Positions 30,736 to 43,500 of a DNA stretch of 64,000 bases are shown here, piece after piece. A program made the position numbers and the translations under genes. The notes under the pieces were generated by a model. That model ran no database searches. It had not been told where the DNA came from and saw only the letters and a program-made list of their open reading frames with translations. The stretch's first letter is position 1. Each line of letters starts with the position of its first letter. This stretch comes from Lepidodermella squamata (taxonomy: Eukaryota; Gastrotricha): assembly GCA_047495785.1 (NCBI GenBank), contig JBLDXI010000031.1, forward strand, positions 1,116,001 to 1,180,000, given 5' to 3'.

Positions 30736-32553
30736 ATGACTGCTCTCCGAAATAATGACCTCCAGAAAGTTGGAGAGCCTTACTCTCCAATAACTGGTCG
30801 TCATCAGATGATCATGAACCAGCAACATATTGATCACGGACAATGTAGCAGCTCTAACCTCAGCCGAAGTTCAGCAATATCTGTTTGTTCGAGTGGCAAT
30901 TTATCTTCCTCCGCTATTGGCAGCTCAAAATGCATGATAACCGTCGTTCTACCAGGCTGTAACAAGAAACAGAATACAATCGAACTTGTTGTTGATTTGA
31001 AATCTCGTCTTGATAATGTTCTGAGCCAGGTATAACGGTGTCTACTACAGTTTGGTTTTAGCTTATTATGTTTCCCTCGATAGGTTGCCGTTCTGGTGGG
31101 TCTCGTGGACGTTGAATTTTTTGGCCTGGCGCTGAAAACCTCCATACCCGACGATGAATTCCGGTATTTAGAGCTGGATACGAAAATGCAGAATGTTATT
31201 CCGCGGGAAATTCTGAAAGGGATGCGCCGTTCGACATCCGGATTCTTTCGCAAACAGCCTCCGTCTCATTTCAGTGATCAAAGTGCAGTAACTCTTTACT
31301 TGAGAGTCGTTTGTTACGTCGACAACCCAGCATTAATTCGTGATTGCGTTGCTCTACAACTGTACTTCGATCAATTGCGAGAAAACGCGTTGGAGTACGG
31401 TCAGTTGATCGTGCCAGAGTCTTGTTTCACACTAGCGGCATTAGCACTGCAAGCTGATCAACAACCGCTGCCCTATTCTTCGTATTTTGACTCGAAATCC
31501 CAAACCCCCGAGGAGATAACCCCAACTAACCCGAATCAACCAATTCCTACCGACTTACTCGGTCTGTACGTGCCAGATTGGGTGTTGAAAGACCAGGGCG
31601 TCTCGTTTTGCTCGCTGCAATTACCTCGCCTTCAACAGGAGTTGAGCGAGATGTCGCGAATAGAAGCCCAGCTAATGTATTGCCGTTACGCGTCACAACG
31701 CCCGTTTCACCACAACATTCACATGTACGGAATAAAGCGTAAAAAGATCGACTCCTACCACACTTTATGGCTCGGCATTGGCTTTCGAGGTTTGGATATA
31801 TTTGAAGACGTGGAAGGTCGTTTCAAGAAGCTGATTGGCACGTTTGACTGGGCCTCCATCGCCAAGATTCAAACGAATGGTAAATGCATCGATATGCGAG
31901 TCGTTGGTGGCAAGCATAAGTACACATACTGGGCGGATAGCGAGGAACGTGCGTGCAATATTTTGAGACTAATCCGCCTCGCTCATCAGCTGCAGCTTCA
32001 ACTGTCGAGAACTACAGATTCTCGGTTGCAAAGTGAGTTATTTATCAAGGAAATGGGCATCTTTTTCATGATTTTGACGTTTATAGTTACTCCAGCCTTC
32101 CGCCAGGACTTTCCTACTTTGAGAAAGGTGCTTCAAGTCCCGCCTCAAGAGAATACCTCTTCAATAAGCGCTGTGCGAAATATAGTGAAGGAACGATCGG
32201 AGCCCGGTGCCTCGTCGAGTTCCTCCGGCTGGTCGACGTCAGTTATCGCCCAGAAACCCAGCCATCCTAAAACAGAACCTAGTCCCCGTCGTTATAAAAA
32301 CCTCGAACAGTCGGAAAATGTTGGAAATTTCGACAATCCGGCGTTTTCAGACTCGCCCCTCGTGCAACCAAAGGTGAAATTCGCGACAGATTCGCCGTCG
32401 TTGGTCAGCAAAAGCAAATCACTCGATGCTTTGAGCTATCAAAATCGAGTGCTTAACGGGTTGCCAACAAGCAGCCCTCAACAACAGCAACGGCTCGGTG
32501 CAAGTTCTGAAACGCATCTGTACAGCTCTTCTATTGTTCCAGTCAGATTATAA
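30736..32553 (+). CDS. FERM-domain protein of Expanded/FRMD6 type
   Basis: Exons 30736-31029, 31084-32032 and 32087-32553 give 569 residues; both introns are 54 nt, and the second has no stop, so it could be missed or retained in frame. A Ser-rich start is followed by an F1 ubiquitin-like lobe (CMITVVLPGCNKKQNTIELV), an F2 helical lobe (YVDNPALIRDCVALQLYFDQLRENAL, CFTLAALALQAD) and an F3/PH-like lobe (LWLGIGFRGLDIFEDVEGRF, FDWASIAKIQTNGKCIDM). The run of motifs resembles FRMD6/Willin and Drosophila Expanded, which link membrane proteins to the Hippo pathway. The C-terminal tail is Ser/Pro/Gln rich with NPAF. Other FERM classes cannot be excluded, and the true start may lie in an upstream exon. 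Confidence 0.8.
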
Positions 32554-33247
32554 ACACGAGTCCTTTTCCTACGCTTCTTCTCTTATTGCCTCTGAATTTT
32601 AACTTTTATTGGAATTTCACTGAGATCAGAATTACCAGAGAAGAAAGTTTGAGAAAATCTTCCTTTAAATTGAAAAATAGCCATTAAAACGATAATTTCC
32701 ATAGGTGATTCAAGGGACATTTCTATCTAACTTTCTATCTGGTTGAAATTTTGATCTCCGTGAGACTTTTTTCAGTATTAAACGGCGTATCTAATAATCA
32801 CAATAATATTATTTATTCTCAATACTATAATTTCAATTATTCTTTGAAATCTCACGCTATCTCTCATTTTATCATTTTCGGTATTTCAATTGTATAGTCT
32901 CGCTTCCAATTTCTCATTCATTCGCTCTCAAGGTTGTTAGATCTATAATTCAATATTATTATAATCATGACCCGGCGGCTTCGCTATGCAAATACGCAGG
33001 ACCAAATTTTATTTCATTGTTAGTGAACGAAAATATTCGAATAATTAAGCCCGGCTCAGTTCACTTCACAGTAATAAGACGAAACTTTCAGTCAATAGTA
33101 ACCAATGCGATAATTCACGATTTTTTTTTCGGGTCATTGTTGTTTTTTCTAAACTTGTTGGTGAAAGAGTAAATACATAAAACTGACAGATTTTTAATAA
33201 TTTCAACGTTTTTTTCTAATTTTAGTGATTTTTTTTGCGATTAAAAA
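32554..33247. other. AT-rich intergenic region
   Basis: About 700 bp between the FERM and NXF1 genes. No gene or repeat recognised; it should contain the FERM 3' UTR and NXF1 promoter. Confidence 0.5.
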
Positions 33248-36200
33248 ATGGCTTATCGAGGTCAGTTTCAAGGCCGTGGTGGTCGTGCCCGTGGCGGAAA
33301 ACCAGGTCAGGGCCGGCAGCAGGGCCCGCCTCCGATGCCGAATTTCCAGAAAAACCGCGGTGGTGGTTTTAAAAATTACCGCGGCAACAAAAACCAATTT
33401 AAATGGTCCGCCTCGAATTTGAGCACCGGCGGCCGCCTCGGCGTTGTCGATGAAGACGGCGATGTTGTGCTGGGCGATCAGGAAATTTCAACCGTCGGCG
33501 GTCAAGGCTCGGGCCAAGCTTCGGGATTCGGCGAGGGGCGAGATTCGCGAATGGGATTTCACGGCAATCGTCGGGGCGGTAATCGGGGCGGTTTGGGCAA
33601 TCGAAATACGCTAAATAGGCTCGGATTGCCTGTTGATACAAGTCGACCTTTTTGGTTTAAGGTAAGGAATAACTTATTTATTATCGAATGGTTTTATCCA
33701 AATCGTTATCGATTAATTTTTCGGGTTGGAAATTGAAAAATTTGTATCAACATTGATTTTTTGCCTTTGATATCTCCAAAGCTTCGATTATTTACAAATA
33801 ATTCCTAGTAATTATTCGACATTTTAGTTTTAATAATTCGAAATTGTTAAAAATTGAAATCACTAAATTTCAGAACTTCACCTTTGATTGATTTTATTCT
33901 TAATTTTCTTGGTAAATTTTATTAGGTGATGCTGCCATTTTGTGCTCGACTAACTGAAGCCTACTTGTTGCAACTGCTTCGCCAGCACGCTGGCCAAGAT
34001 TTTACACCGTTAAATTTTAAAACCGAGGGCAAACAAGCTGTTTTCTTCGTCCGAACGAAAGACGAAGCGGAAGCGCTGCGCCGATCATCTGGCAATATCA
34101 CTCTGGACGATGGTTATAAAGTTAAAATTCACATCGCCCAACAACTGGCGCCTGATGTTGAAACGCTGACGCAAGATCAGTTGAATCTGCTGAAAGAAGT
34201 GATGTCCTCCCGATTTGACATCAATGTGAAGGCCCTGGATTTGTCTGATTTCGGAAACGATGACCGATTCAAAGCTGGCGGGATTGTGCTGAATTTAAGC
34301 CGGCCAGCGATCATGAAAGAAATTGGAAAAGTGATAACGGAACACATTCCTGAAGTTCAGGCGATTAATCTGTCGAAAAATCGACTCGATTCATTGGCTG
34401 TTTTTGGCTCGATAACTCCGGTCACCACTCAGCTGATCAAACTCGACCTCTCCTTCAATAAAGTAATTTTTCGTTTTTTTTCAAACTGTTTCAAATTTTT
34501 TACATTTATCACTTTGCTAAATTCCACCCAATTTTTTGTTTATTTCCGATTAATTTTTTGTTTTATAGCTTGGAGAAATGGCAGATCTGAATCCTGTTTT
34601 GGCGTTGCGGCTGATCGATTTGAACGTGGCCAACAATCCATTCATGCAGCACTTCAAAAACGAGCACGAAGTCACCAAGTCGGGATTTGTTTCAGTCAAC
34701 TACGACTACAACTACTACACTACGATTTTACCACTAGATGCACTCAGCTATAGCATATTCTTCTGATTTCGGAAAAATTCGATAGAAATTGGCCAGAATC
34801 GGACTCGTTTTGTAGCTGCTCAAAATTCAAAGCCTCTTCCTCTTATTCAACTTGATCCATTTCTAATCTTGATATTTGGTGCAAACTTATTCTATTTATT
34901 TACCTTAATTTTTCCATTTTGCTATTTTTTGTAAACGTCAAAATTACAGGAACATTAATTTTTCGGAATAATTTTGATTTTAAGGTGGAAAATTTGCTTG
35001 GTCAATTTTTGCCGGATCTATTGAGTAGTCGTGCGTTTCTCGCAACGCCTGTTGTTTATGTGTTCGAGGACAGTGTTTGGCACCACGAATTCGTTAAAAA
35101 AATACATGTTTTCGGTATCGGGGTTCGGTGCTTTCGGGCTCGGCCTCGTGTGGTGATCCATCGCGTTCTCGTGCTCGAGACACCGTCGGCTCTGTTTCAG
35201 ACCACGGCTGTTTTTGAGCAGTTCTTTCTATGTTTGTCCATCAGAAACGGGCTTAGCTTGATTCAATCGATTTGCTCGCTGTGATTTGGTGAATTTTTTT
35301 CAAGCAAATTTTCCTAAAATTGACATTTGCCGATGAGTTGTTGTTGAGAAAATTTCGGAAAAATATGAATAATGGGGGTAGAGTCCTGGAATTTTGCGTT
35401 AATTCTCCATCTTCCTGGCGAAAAAAGATCGGGTAAAGGCGCTACGATAAAATATGCCGATAAAAGATTCGATACCTGGGCAAAATGCTAATGTCAAGTA
35501 AACAATTCGACTGCCTAACATGGTCTTATCCTACGATATCAATCGATATTCTGCTATCAAATGGAACTTCAAAACGGAATAATGAATGCGCCTTTTGGTC
35601 AATAATGGACGAAAGAAAAAACCGATCTTGAATGTTACCGAAAATAGCGAATAGCCATCGAAGCAAAAAAAAATGGAAATCGATCAATCTATAAAATGGA
35701 AAGTCCTAATTTCCAACGTTGACCTTCAATTCGAGAAATGCTATCTTCATCCAAGTCTGGAAAAATGTCGAAAAACTGCCCCAATACGGCTGCTTTAAAA
35801 AATATGAAAAAATGAAAGATCTTACGAAAAATGCTCACTTTTCAATTGATTCTTGTCTTTTTTTTAGCTTGAAAATATCTAAAAATAATTGATCAATATT
35901 TTTTTATTACCTTTATTCTCAACTTTACTGTGTACATCTTGAAGAGGTTTTGAATTCCGCTCTAAACTCGTAACCACGTAATTGTCTTTTTTTGAGACAC
36001 GTTTCATGGCCATTTTCTACGTTGCTCAATTTTTTAAACTAAAATTGTATTTGAAATTCTCCATATTTTGTGATATCACGTCTTTCAAGGTGCGTTTTGT
36101 GAATTTTTGTACGAAACACGCGTTTTGCTTTTCAGGTTGATCCGGCGCAAATTCCCGCATTTGAGAAAATTGGTATTTTAAATATTTCGAATTTTGAAAA

Positions 36201-37387
36201 AATATTAATTTTACCTATTGATTTACAGAATGACAAAGATTTACCACCGGAAATTGGCTTCGAAGTCGAAGACGTGCCACTACCCACCCTGCAAAAGTTT
36301 TCAACCGTCCACCCCGAGGCGTCAACTGTTGTTATTCGATTCCTGGAGGCGTTCTACAATTTTTTCGACACGGCTGATCGACAACCCCTACTCGATGCTT
36401 ATGCCGATAAAGCCCTTCTATCAATCAGCGCCGGCTACGCAATGCGAAATTACGGCAATGGCGAGCCGTTGGCCAGATGGCTGCCAATCAGCCGAAACTG
36501 CGAGAAAATCGACTATAACCGAGCGAAACAGCTGCTGAAACGCGGCAAATTGAATGTGGTCGCGCATTTGACAGAACTGCCTAGAACCCTGCATGACTCT
36601 ACGACTTTTACGATGGATGTGAATTTCGCCTCGGATCAAATTATCGTCTTTTCGCTGACTGGGTTGTTTCGAGAGTGCAGCGATCTGAAGAACCTCGACA
36701 ACGGGCCGATTCGGTATTTCTCACGCACGGGCATTCTTGGCCCGCAAAATAACGGCTGGGTGTTGGCGAATGACATGTGGCAAGTTTCGACGGCCACCCG
36801 CGAGCAGCAGCAGTCGTTTACGAAGCGATCGACGGGTGCGCCGGCGGCTGCTCCGGTGGTCACAGCGGCGCCTATTGTGGCCCCGGCCGCGGTGCCTGTT
36901 GCGGCGGCCGTTGCGCCAGTTGTTGCCGGACCGACTCCGGAGATTAGACAAGCGATGATTGAACAGTTTTCAGCCCAATCTGGCATGAATTTCATCTTCT
37001 CCCAGAGGTTTGTCTACTTTTCAATCCGCCTTAACCTTAATTTTAGATGAAAAATCAAAAAGCATCAAAAAATTATAAGTTCAAGTGGGATTCAATTGGC
37101 CATCTTCTTAGCGAAAATACTTTTTTATTGAGCTCGATAGTAATTACTTATTGAGTTTCCGTAATTTCCAGTCGAAGTTCTCAGCATCTCTGAACACGCC
37201 AAAAAAGTTTTAATTTTAATATCATTTTATCTTTCGATTTCGAAATCTTCTTTGAAAAATATTCTAATTTTTTAAATTTTATTTCAGGTGCTTGGAAGAA
37301 AATTTATGGGACTACATGAAAGCTGGCGAGCGATTTCTAGCGCTGAAAAACGCAAATTCGATCCCACCGGAGGCGTTCGTGAAGTGA
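33248..37387 (+). CDS. nxf-1: Nuclear RNA export factor 1 (NXF1/TAP)
   Basis: Exons 33248-33661, 33926-34462, 34569-34678, 36136-36172, 36229-37007 and 37288-37387 encode 658 residues. An Arg/Gly-rich N-terminus (GRGGRARGGKPGQGR) is followed by an RRM (FWFK/VMLPFCA, AVFFVRTKDEAEAL), leucine-rich repeats (AINLSKNRLDSL, KLDLSFNK), an NTF2-like domain (EASTVVIRFLEAFYNFFD to TGILGPQNNGW) and a TAP-C/UBA end (CLEENLWDYMKAGERF). NXF1 with its NXT1 partner carries mRNA through nuclear pores by binding FG nucleoporins. A 37-nt micro-exon completes the RRKFPHL link that is typical of the LRR-NTF2 junction. The intron before it is about 1.46 kb and has an open frame at 34985-35284. Confidence 0.95.
34679..36135 (+). 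other. Large NXF1 intron with a 300-nt open frame
   Basis: The intron begins GTCGGG and ends TTTTCAG. Within it a frame beginning near an AAG/GTG boundary at 34985 stays open to 35284 (about 99 residues, start VENLLGQFLPDLLSSRAFL). It has no recognised domain and does not fit the NXF1 frame on both sides, so it may be chance or a nested gene remnant. Confidence 0.35.
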
Positions 37388-37537
37388 AAACTCTTCATCC
37401 ATTCGATTGTGTATAAAAATTGACCATAAAAACCTGTTGAAAAATTGAATAAAAATCGCGTATAAACTATTTGTAGCAAAATCTTGATTCATCTTTTTTA
37501 TTTTAGTTGGTAATTTTATGTGAGGTTGATTGGAAAA

Positions 37538-40500
37538 ATGAGTTACGCCGGTGGAGGAGGCGGGTATAACCCGTACGAAATGAATTCGCGGAATAACAAC
37601 CCTCAGGCGATGCGGACTAACAACGCTGCGAAGCCGTCAGTCTCAAATTCGAATCAACAGCAGCAGCAGCAACAGCAGCCGAATATGGCTAGAAAATCGA
37701 ATGAGCAAGCTCCGAATTTCGGTTCGGGTGCTGGGGGCGGGTGGCTGAGCAACAAACCGCCGGGGGGTGTTTCAGCTTCCTCGAGTGGAATGAGTCTTCC
37801 TGTGACTGGTCAACAAAGCAGTCGGCGATTGAGCTCGGTTTTGCAGGAAGCTGCCGCGTCTCTCCAGCCGAAATTGCCTGTCGGTTCTTCAATGTCACTT
37901 CCTAACCCGGATTCGAGTTTGAAGTCCCCAATGGGTTATCCAGGTAAGTAACTGCCAACCTCACTTTGATTTCTTTCAAATTTTGACGATATAACCAAAA
38001 TTATGGTAAAATTATTAATTACCATTTAACAATGGTGCTGTATTTCTCCAACTTTTTGTATGATTTATCCTGAAAAATTTGATGATGGCTTTTTAGATGG
38101 GTTGAAGGCCCCAACTCCTATTTTTGTTTGATTAAGATTCTTGAACTTCGAAGGATATTTTTGGGAGTATGTCGATAAAATGGTGAAATGGTATTATGGA
38201 TCTTTATTTTCGTCATTAATCAAAAAATAATTCCTGATTCCTGGGTTTTTTTAAGTCCATTTTCTCGTGAAAAAACTTGGAGAGTCACTTCTTTCATAGA
38301 TTGCGGCTTGTTGATCTTTGACCTTCGATTGCCAGCGTATTTCAGGCGAATTTTTTCCTTCACGTACACACGAAAGTCGATGCAATATAAGTCAGTTCGG
38401 GATCACCACGATGTATTTTTATTATAAGTTAATCGCCGAGAGAAAGTTAATCGAGATATTAGCAGTTTACGTTCGCCATCACGGCATTTCCTCGCCTGAT
38501 GGCCTCTGAAAACGCATTGTCTTCAGCGCAGTAGAAATCGGTGTTCGGGTCGAACCCGAAGTTGTTGATAAGAATAAGCACGGTTTCCAGGTTGTATTAT
38601 TTATACAAATATTATTACTTGATTGTCAGAGATGATTGGTAATTGATAATTAACTTCACGATGTTGATAGCTAGGGGCGCGGCGATGAAAATAATTCAAT
38701 TTTATATCAGGAGAAAATAAATCTTCAAGTACTGATGCACAATACCTCGAGACGCGACAAGTAATAATAGTAGTCTGCCACGTTCATTCTGGCACAATCT
38801 AGTTTCTCGCCATCGTTATGCTGGGTCTCGCAGGCATTTTTCTTGCAGGATTGCAATATTGCGTCGACTACACTTGTCCTTCCGTGGACCACCGCGAAAT
38901 GTATTGGGTTTCGCTTTGTGATATTTTCGACGTATATGCTCGTATCGTGCAGGGTCTTGAACGGCTCATCGACACCCAACGTAGCGCACAAACAAAGATA
39001 GTCAGTGCCATCAGAAGACATTTCCCAGGGATAGTCTTTTGCTTCGCCAGAATCTCGCCTGATGGCCTCTGAAAACGCATTGTCTCCAGCGCAGTAGAAA
39101 TCGGTGTTCGAGTCGAAACATTTCCCAGGGATAGTCTTTTGCTTCGCCAGAATCTCGCCTGATGGCCTCTGAAAACGCATTGTCTCCAGCGCAGTAGAAA
39201 TCGGTGTTCGGGTCGAACCCGAAGTTGTTGATAAGAATAAGCACGGTTTCCAGGTTGTATTATTTATACAAATATTATTACTTGATTGTCAGAGATGATT
39301 GGTAATTGATAATTAACTTCACGATGTTGATAGCTAGGGGCGCGGCGATGAAAATAATTCAATTTTATATCAGGAGAAAATAAATCTTCAAGTACTGATG
39401 CACAATACCTCGAGACGCGACAAGTAATAATAGTAGTCTGCCACGTTCATTCTGGCACAATCTAGTTTCTCGCCATCGTTATGCTGGGTCTCGCAGGCAT
39501 TTTTCTTGCAGGATTGCAATATTGCGTCGACTACACTTGTCTTTCCGTGGACCACCGCGAAATGTATTGGGTTTCGCTTTGTGATATTTTCGACGTATAT
39601 GCTCGTATCGGCAGGGTCTTGAACGGCTCATCGACGCCCAACATAGCGCACAAACAAAGATAGTCAGTGCCATCAGAAGACATTTCCCAGGGATAGTCTT
39701 TTGCTTCGCCAGAAGTGTAAAACTCGTATAATATCTCATATTTGTTTTCTACCGGTTTTCTTTCTTTTGAAATTGGGACGTTAATTATAGACTCTTTCGC
39801 TGTGTTATTCAAACTCGATTCGCTAATTTCTCTAATATTCCGTTGATTCATACGAACTTCTGTCGGAATCGTACAATACGTGGCGACTTATCGATGAATG
39901 TATTGCTGGGCTAAAAATGAGGCAATGTGTAGAAAACGGTACGATTCAGTAAGATCGTCAAAGCTGTAATCTCGGGTTGCAAATTCTTTGTGGTAGTAAG
40001 ATTTTGGCATGTTTGCGGGGTCGACTGGTTAAAGAAAAGAACAAAGAAAGCAGGGATGTTTGGATGATGATCTATCAGCATTCAAAAGCTATGCAATGGC
40101 AACCATGATGATTTTGAGATCAAAATAAAATACCTTTATTCATTGTTAAGCGCTGACCAATCACAACACACGACGAGTTTTATGGCAATCTTTCTCGCCA
40201 GTTCATTCCTCATATAGCTAGTTTTCGGTGGGAAAATCGCTATTTTGTTGCTAGCTACTGAAAGTGACAGCCTGTCAGGGTTAAAGCTTGTCGACATCAA
40301 GTCGATTTTGTGCAGATCATAGGCATCGCCAACGTAGGCAATAATATCTCGTTTGGTAATAATGGCACTTCGCGGAAACGTATACTCTTCGTTCAGTAAT
40401 TTCGAAGCCTTCCAAAAGTTATTCAAGAACATTGTATAGAAAATAGATCGAAGAAGCGTTGACAAAATAACACGGAAAAAGTCGGAGTTTAATATTTTAA

Positions 40501-43500
40501 TCGAGTCAAACATTTCTTTTAGTATATTTTACAAAATTTTCGTTCCATCCAAAATCGTTCCAAAATCGAAAAAATCCTTCACTAATTTTTTGGGAATTTA
40601 ATTAATTAATTTTTTTTTAGGTGGTGATATGTTCAAGCCGAGACAACAAGAACCGTCGATACCACCACTCTTCCAGCCCCAGAAACAAGACCCAGAACCG
40701 CTGTACCCACGGCCAGGCATGCCCCAGCAGCAACAACAGCAACAACAGCACCATCAGCAGCAAATGATGCAACAACAACAACAACAACAGCAGCAGCAAC
40801 AAGATATGGATTCATACCAGCGCGGTTACCCCGACGACCGGCGGCCAGCTACCGTTGAATCCGGATACTACAGCAGTGGCCCGGGTATCACCTCACCGCC
40901 GCTATCAGCCGGGCCTTACTCGGCTCAAAACTCTCGCCAGAGTTTTGATTTCAATCAATCGGAGTATCAACGACCGCCGAGCCAGCTGAGCTACGCACCC
41001 AGGGACCCACGGGCGCAAACCGCAGCTCAGAGCGGGCCGAGGGTTCAGGACGCATTCCCGCCGAATGCCGAACTAAACCGCCCTTATCAGCAACAGCAAC
41101 AACCGGGTCAAAATTTCCAGCAGAATGAAAACAGCGCGAATGAGTACGCTCAATACCGAAATCGGCGGGAAATAGCTGGTCGGGACAGCGCGGCCTACCC
41201 GGACTCGGCCCCGGTCGCAACCGCCTCGAATACGGGCCAGTCTTCCGGCGGCGGCGGTTTCACCGACGATTCAGTCATGAACGTGTTGAAAAAAATTGGC
41301 ATTGACGAGGACGTAATGCGTGCGATTAAAAATATTACGGAAAAGAACAAACCAGCCCCACAGCAACAAGCCCCGCCCCCTAAGCAAGATCCGCCGCCGC
41401 AGCCGCCTAAACAAAAACCGAGCCCGAATTCGTTCCACGGCATCGACCTAACGCAGTACCTACCCTCAGCGCGGTCGATGGGCCCGATTGATGTGCAAAA
41501 CATGGCGGTAACCGTGAGTTCGGTCATCTCTAACCTACCGCCCGAGGTTCAGAATGAACTAGCTGCGGATTCGACTATGCTGGAGACGTTTCGTTCGATG
41601 ATTTACGAGAACGTGAAATTGGTAGCTCAGCAGCAGCAACAACAAGCGCCGATGATGGACCAACAGGATATGTCAGGGATGCAGATTGATCGGCAGTTGA
41701 AACGCGAGAGATTGACGGCACTCAAAGCGGATGAAGACCGGTTGTTGATGCAGCAGAGGGATATGATCAAAACTATGACGAAATCGAAGCTGCTGACTGA
41801 ATCGAACCCGTTGCTTATGGCGAATATGGAGCTGTTGAACAGCGTTCAAGCGGCGACTCGCGAGTTGAGCACGGAGATTCGTCTCATGGAGAAGTATTTG
41901 GGGCCGAAGGCGAGCCAGCCGGTTGCGGACGAGTTGTTGAAGCAGGCGAAGGAGCAGCGCAAGGCGATGCGCCAACGGCCGGATACAGCGCTGGGCTACA
42001 AATTTACGGACGCGGGCGAGCACTGGTGCAGGTGTTGTAACGAAATTTTCGACTCGTTGCCGGCGTTTTTCACGCATTTGTACTCGAATCGTCATGTTGA
42101 GGTAATTTCATTGATATTCAGAATGTCAGATTTGCGAATTCATTAGAGGTTTACCACCTTAAAATCATAAACATACTTCAAGATTATGAAGGGAGAAGTA
42201 GGTTATGGCAAATTGTCTGAGAATTTCCTAGAAAATCTCAAAAAGTGTGTTTATTTGGAGAAAACAATTTTCTTCTCAAAAACTTCAGACCTTTAGAATC
42301 CTCCTTAAAAGTCTCATTGCTGGATTAGTTTAACGTGGAAACACTCGCGCGATACCCCAAATCAAACCCAGCATCCAACGTCTATGATCTAGTTGCGATA
42401 GCTGCAGTGGCCTCAGCAATTGTAAGGTCTCGAAATACATATTTTTTTTATGTGGCAAAACGAAACAACGGCGTCGTGTACTCGCTGCCGATAAAACGCT
42501 GAAACAACAAACGGCCTTCATCCTCTCCATTTCGAAACTTGTTGCCGATCTAAAGGCCTGCCATATCGAGCTCGCATCAGTGTGTGCCTCTTTTTGAATC
42601 AAGAACCGGTGTGAAATCACAAGTGCTTTTGCAGGCTTAAGTGTTCATATGTTGCATGAGTCGGTGTAACAACGTTCAGCATCAGTAAATAAATCAAAGG
42701 TAGAATTTTTATTAGATTCCATTAATTCGAAAAGACGTTGTTGTAGATCTTTGAAGCTATTTCCATCTAAGATTTCGGATAGATCCTTCAGCTCGCAGCA
42801 TAGCGCGGGTAGCATGAATTTTGAGTTGAAACGATTGCACTCAGTAACAATATGTTCGCCGTGACGAATTTGGCTTGCTTAGTACTACTTAATTCGCCGA
42901 AAAAATAACTTGAAAATGGAGTAGTATGTAGTTGCAGCGGAGTCAGCATAATTCAGCAAGGCGTCATTAAATGTTGAGATTCCAAATCAACATGATAGGT
43001 TTTAGGCCGCGATTTTTGAGCAAACCGGATCAACCCATTTGCAGAAAATAGCCTCATACCGTATACTTATATTTATTTATACTTTGAGACTAGAACGAAC
43101 ATTAACAGTTTCTTGGGGAGGAAATAGATGTGCCAAACGCGTCGTCGATTTCGGTTTGAAAGTTTTTTGGAAATACATCAGAATTGTAATCAGAATAAAT
43201 CATCAGAATAAATGCGGCAATATGCCGACATCAATTGTCCAACAACGTCGCACGCTTATAGCGATCCACATAGTATTCAATTGGTGAAGTAAAGAAAAAA
43301 AGTATGGCTAAAATACAGAAAAAAGCTAACATAAATGGTTCTGCACAAAAGTCATTGAGCACAATAGCATTGGGCAAAATTCACTCGAAAATGGCGCACA
43401 GATCCTTAACATAGAATCACGGAATGATGGAAAATTCCGAAGTGGTCGATTTGGAGATTGATTTACTGAGGCAGTGAGATTCGTCCAAAATGATTCTTTG

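Noticed and set aside
42330-42620. Minus-strand frame in ZNF318-like intron 2 as a transposase fragment
   Set aside because: An HRRWMLGLIWG segment recalls some transposases, but no catalytic residues or terminal repeats support it.
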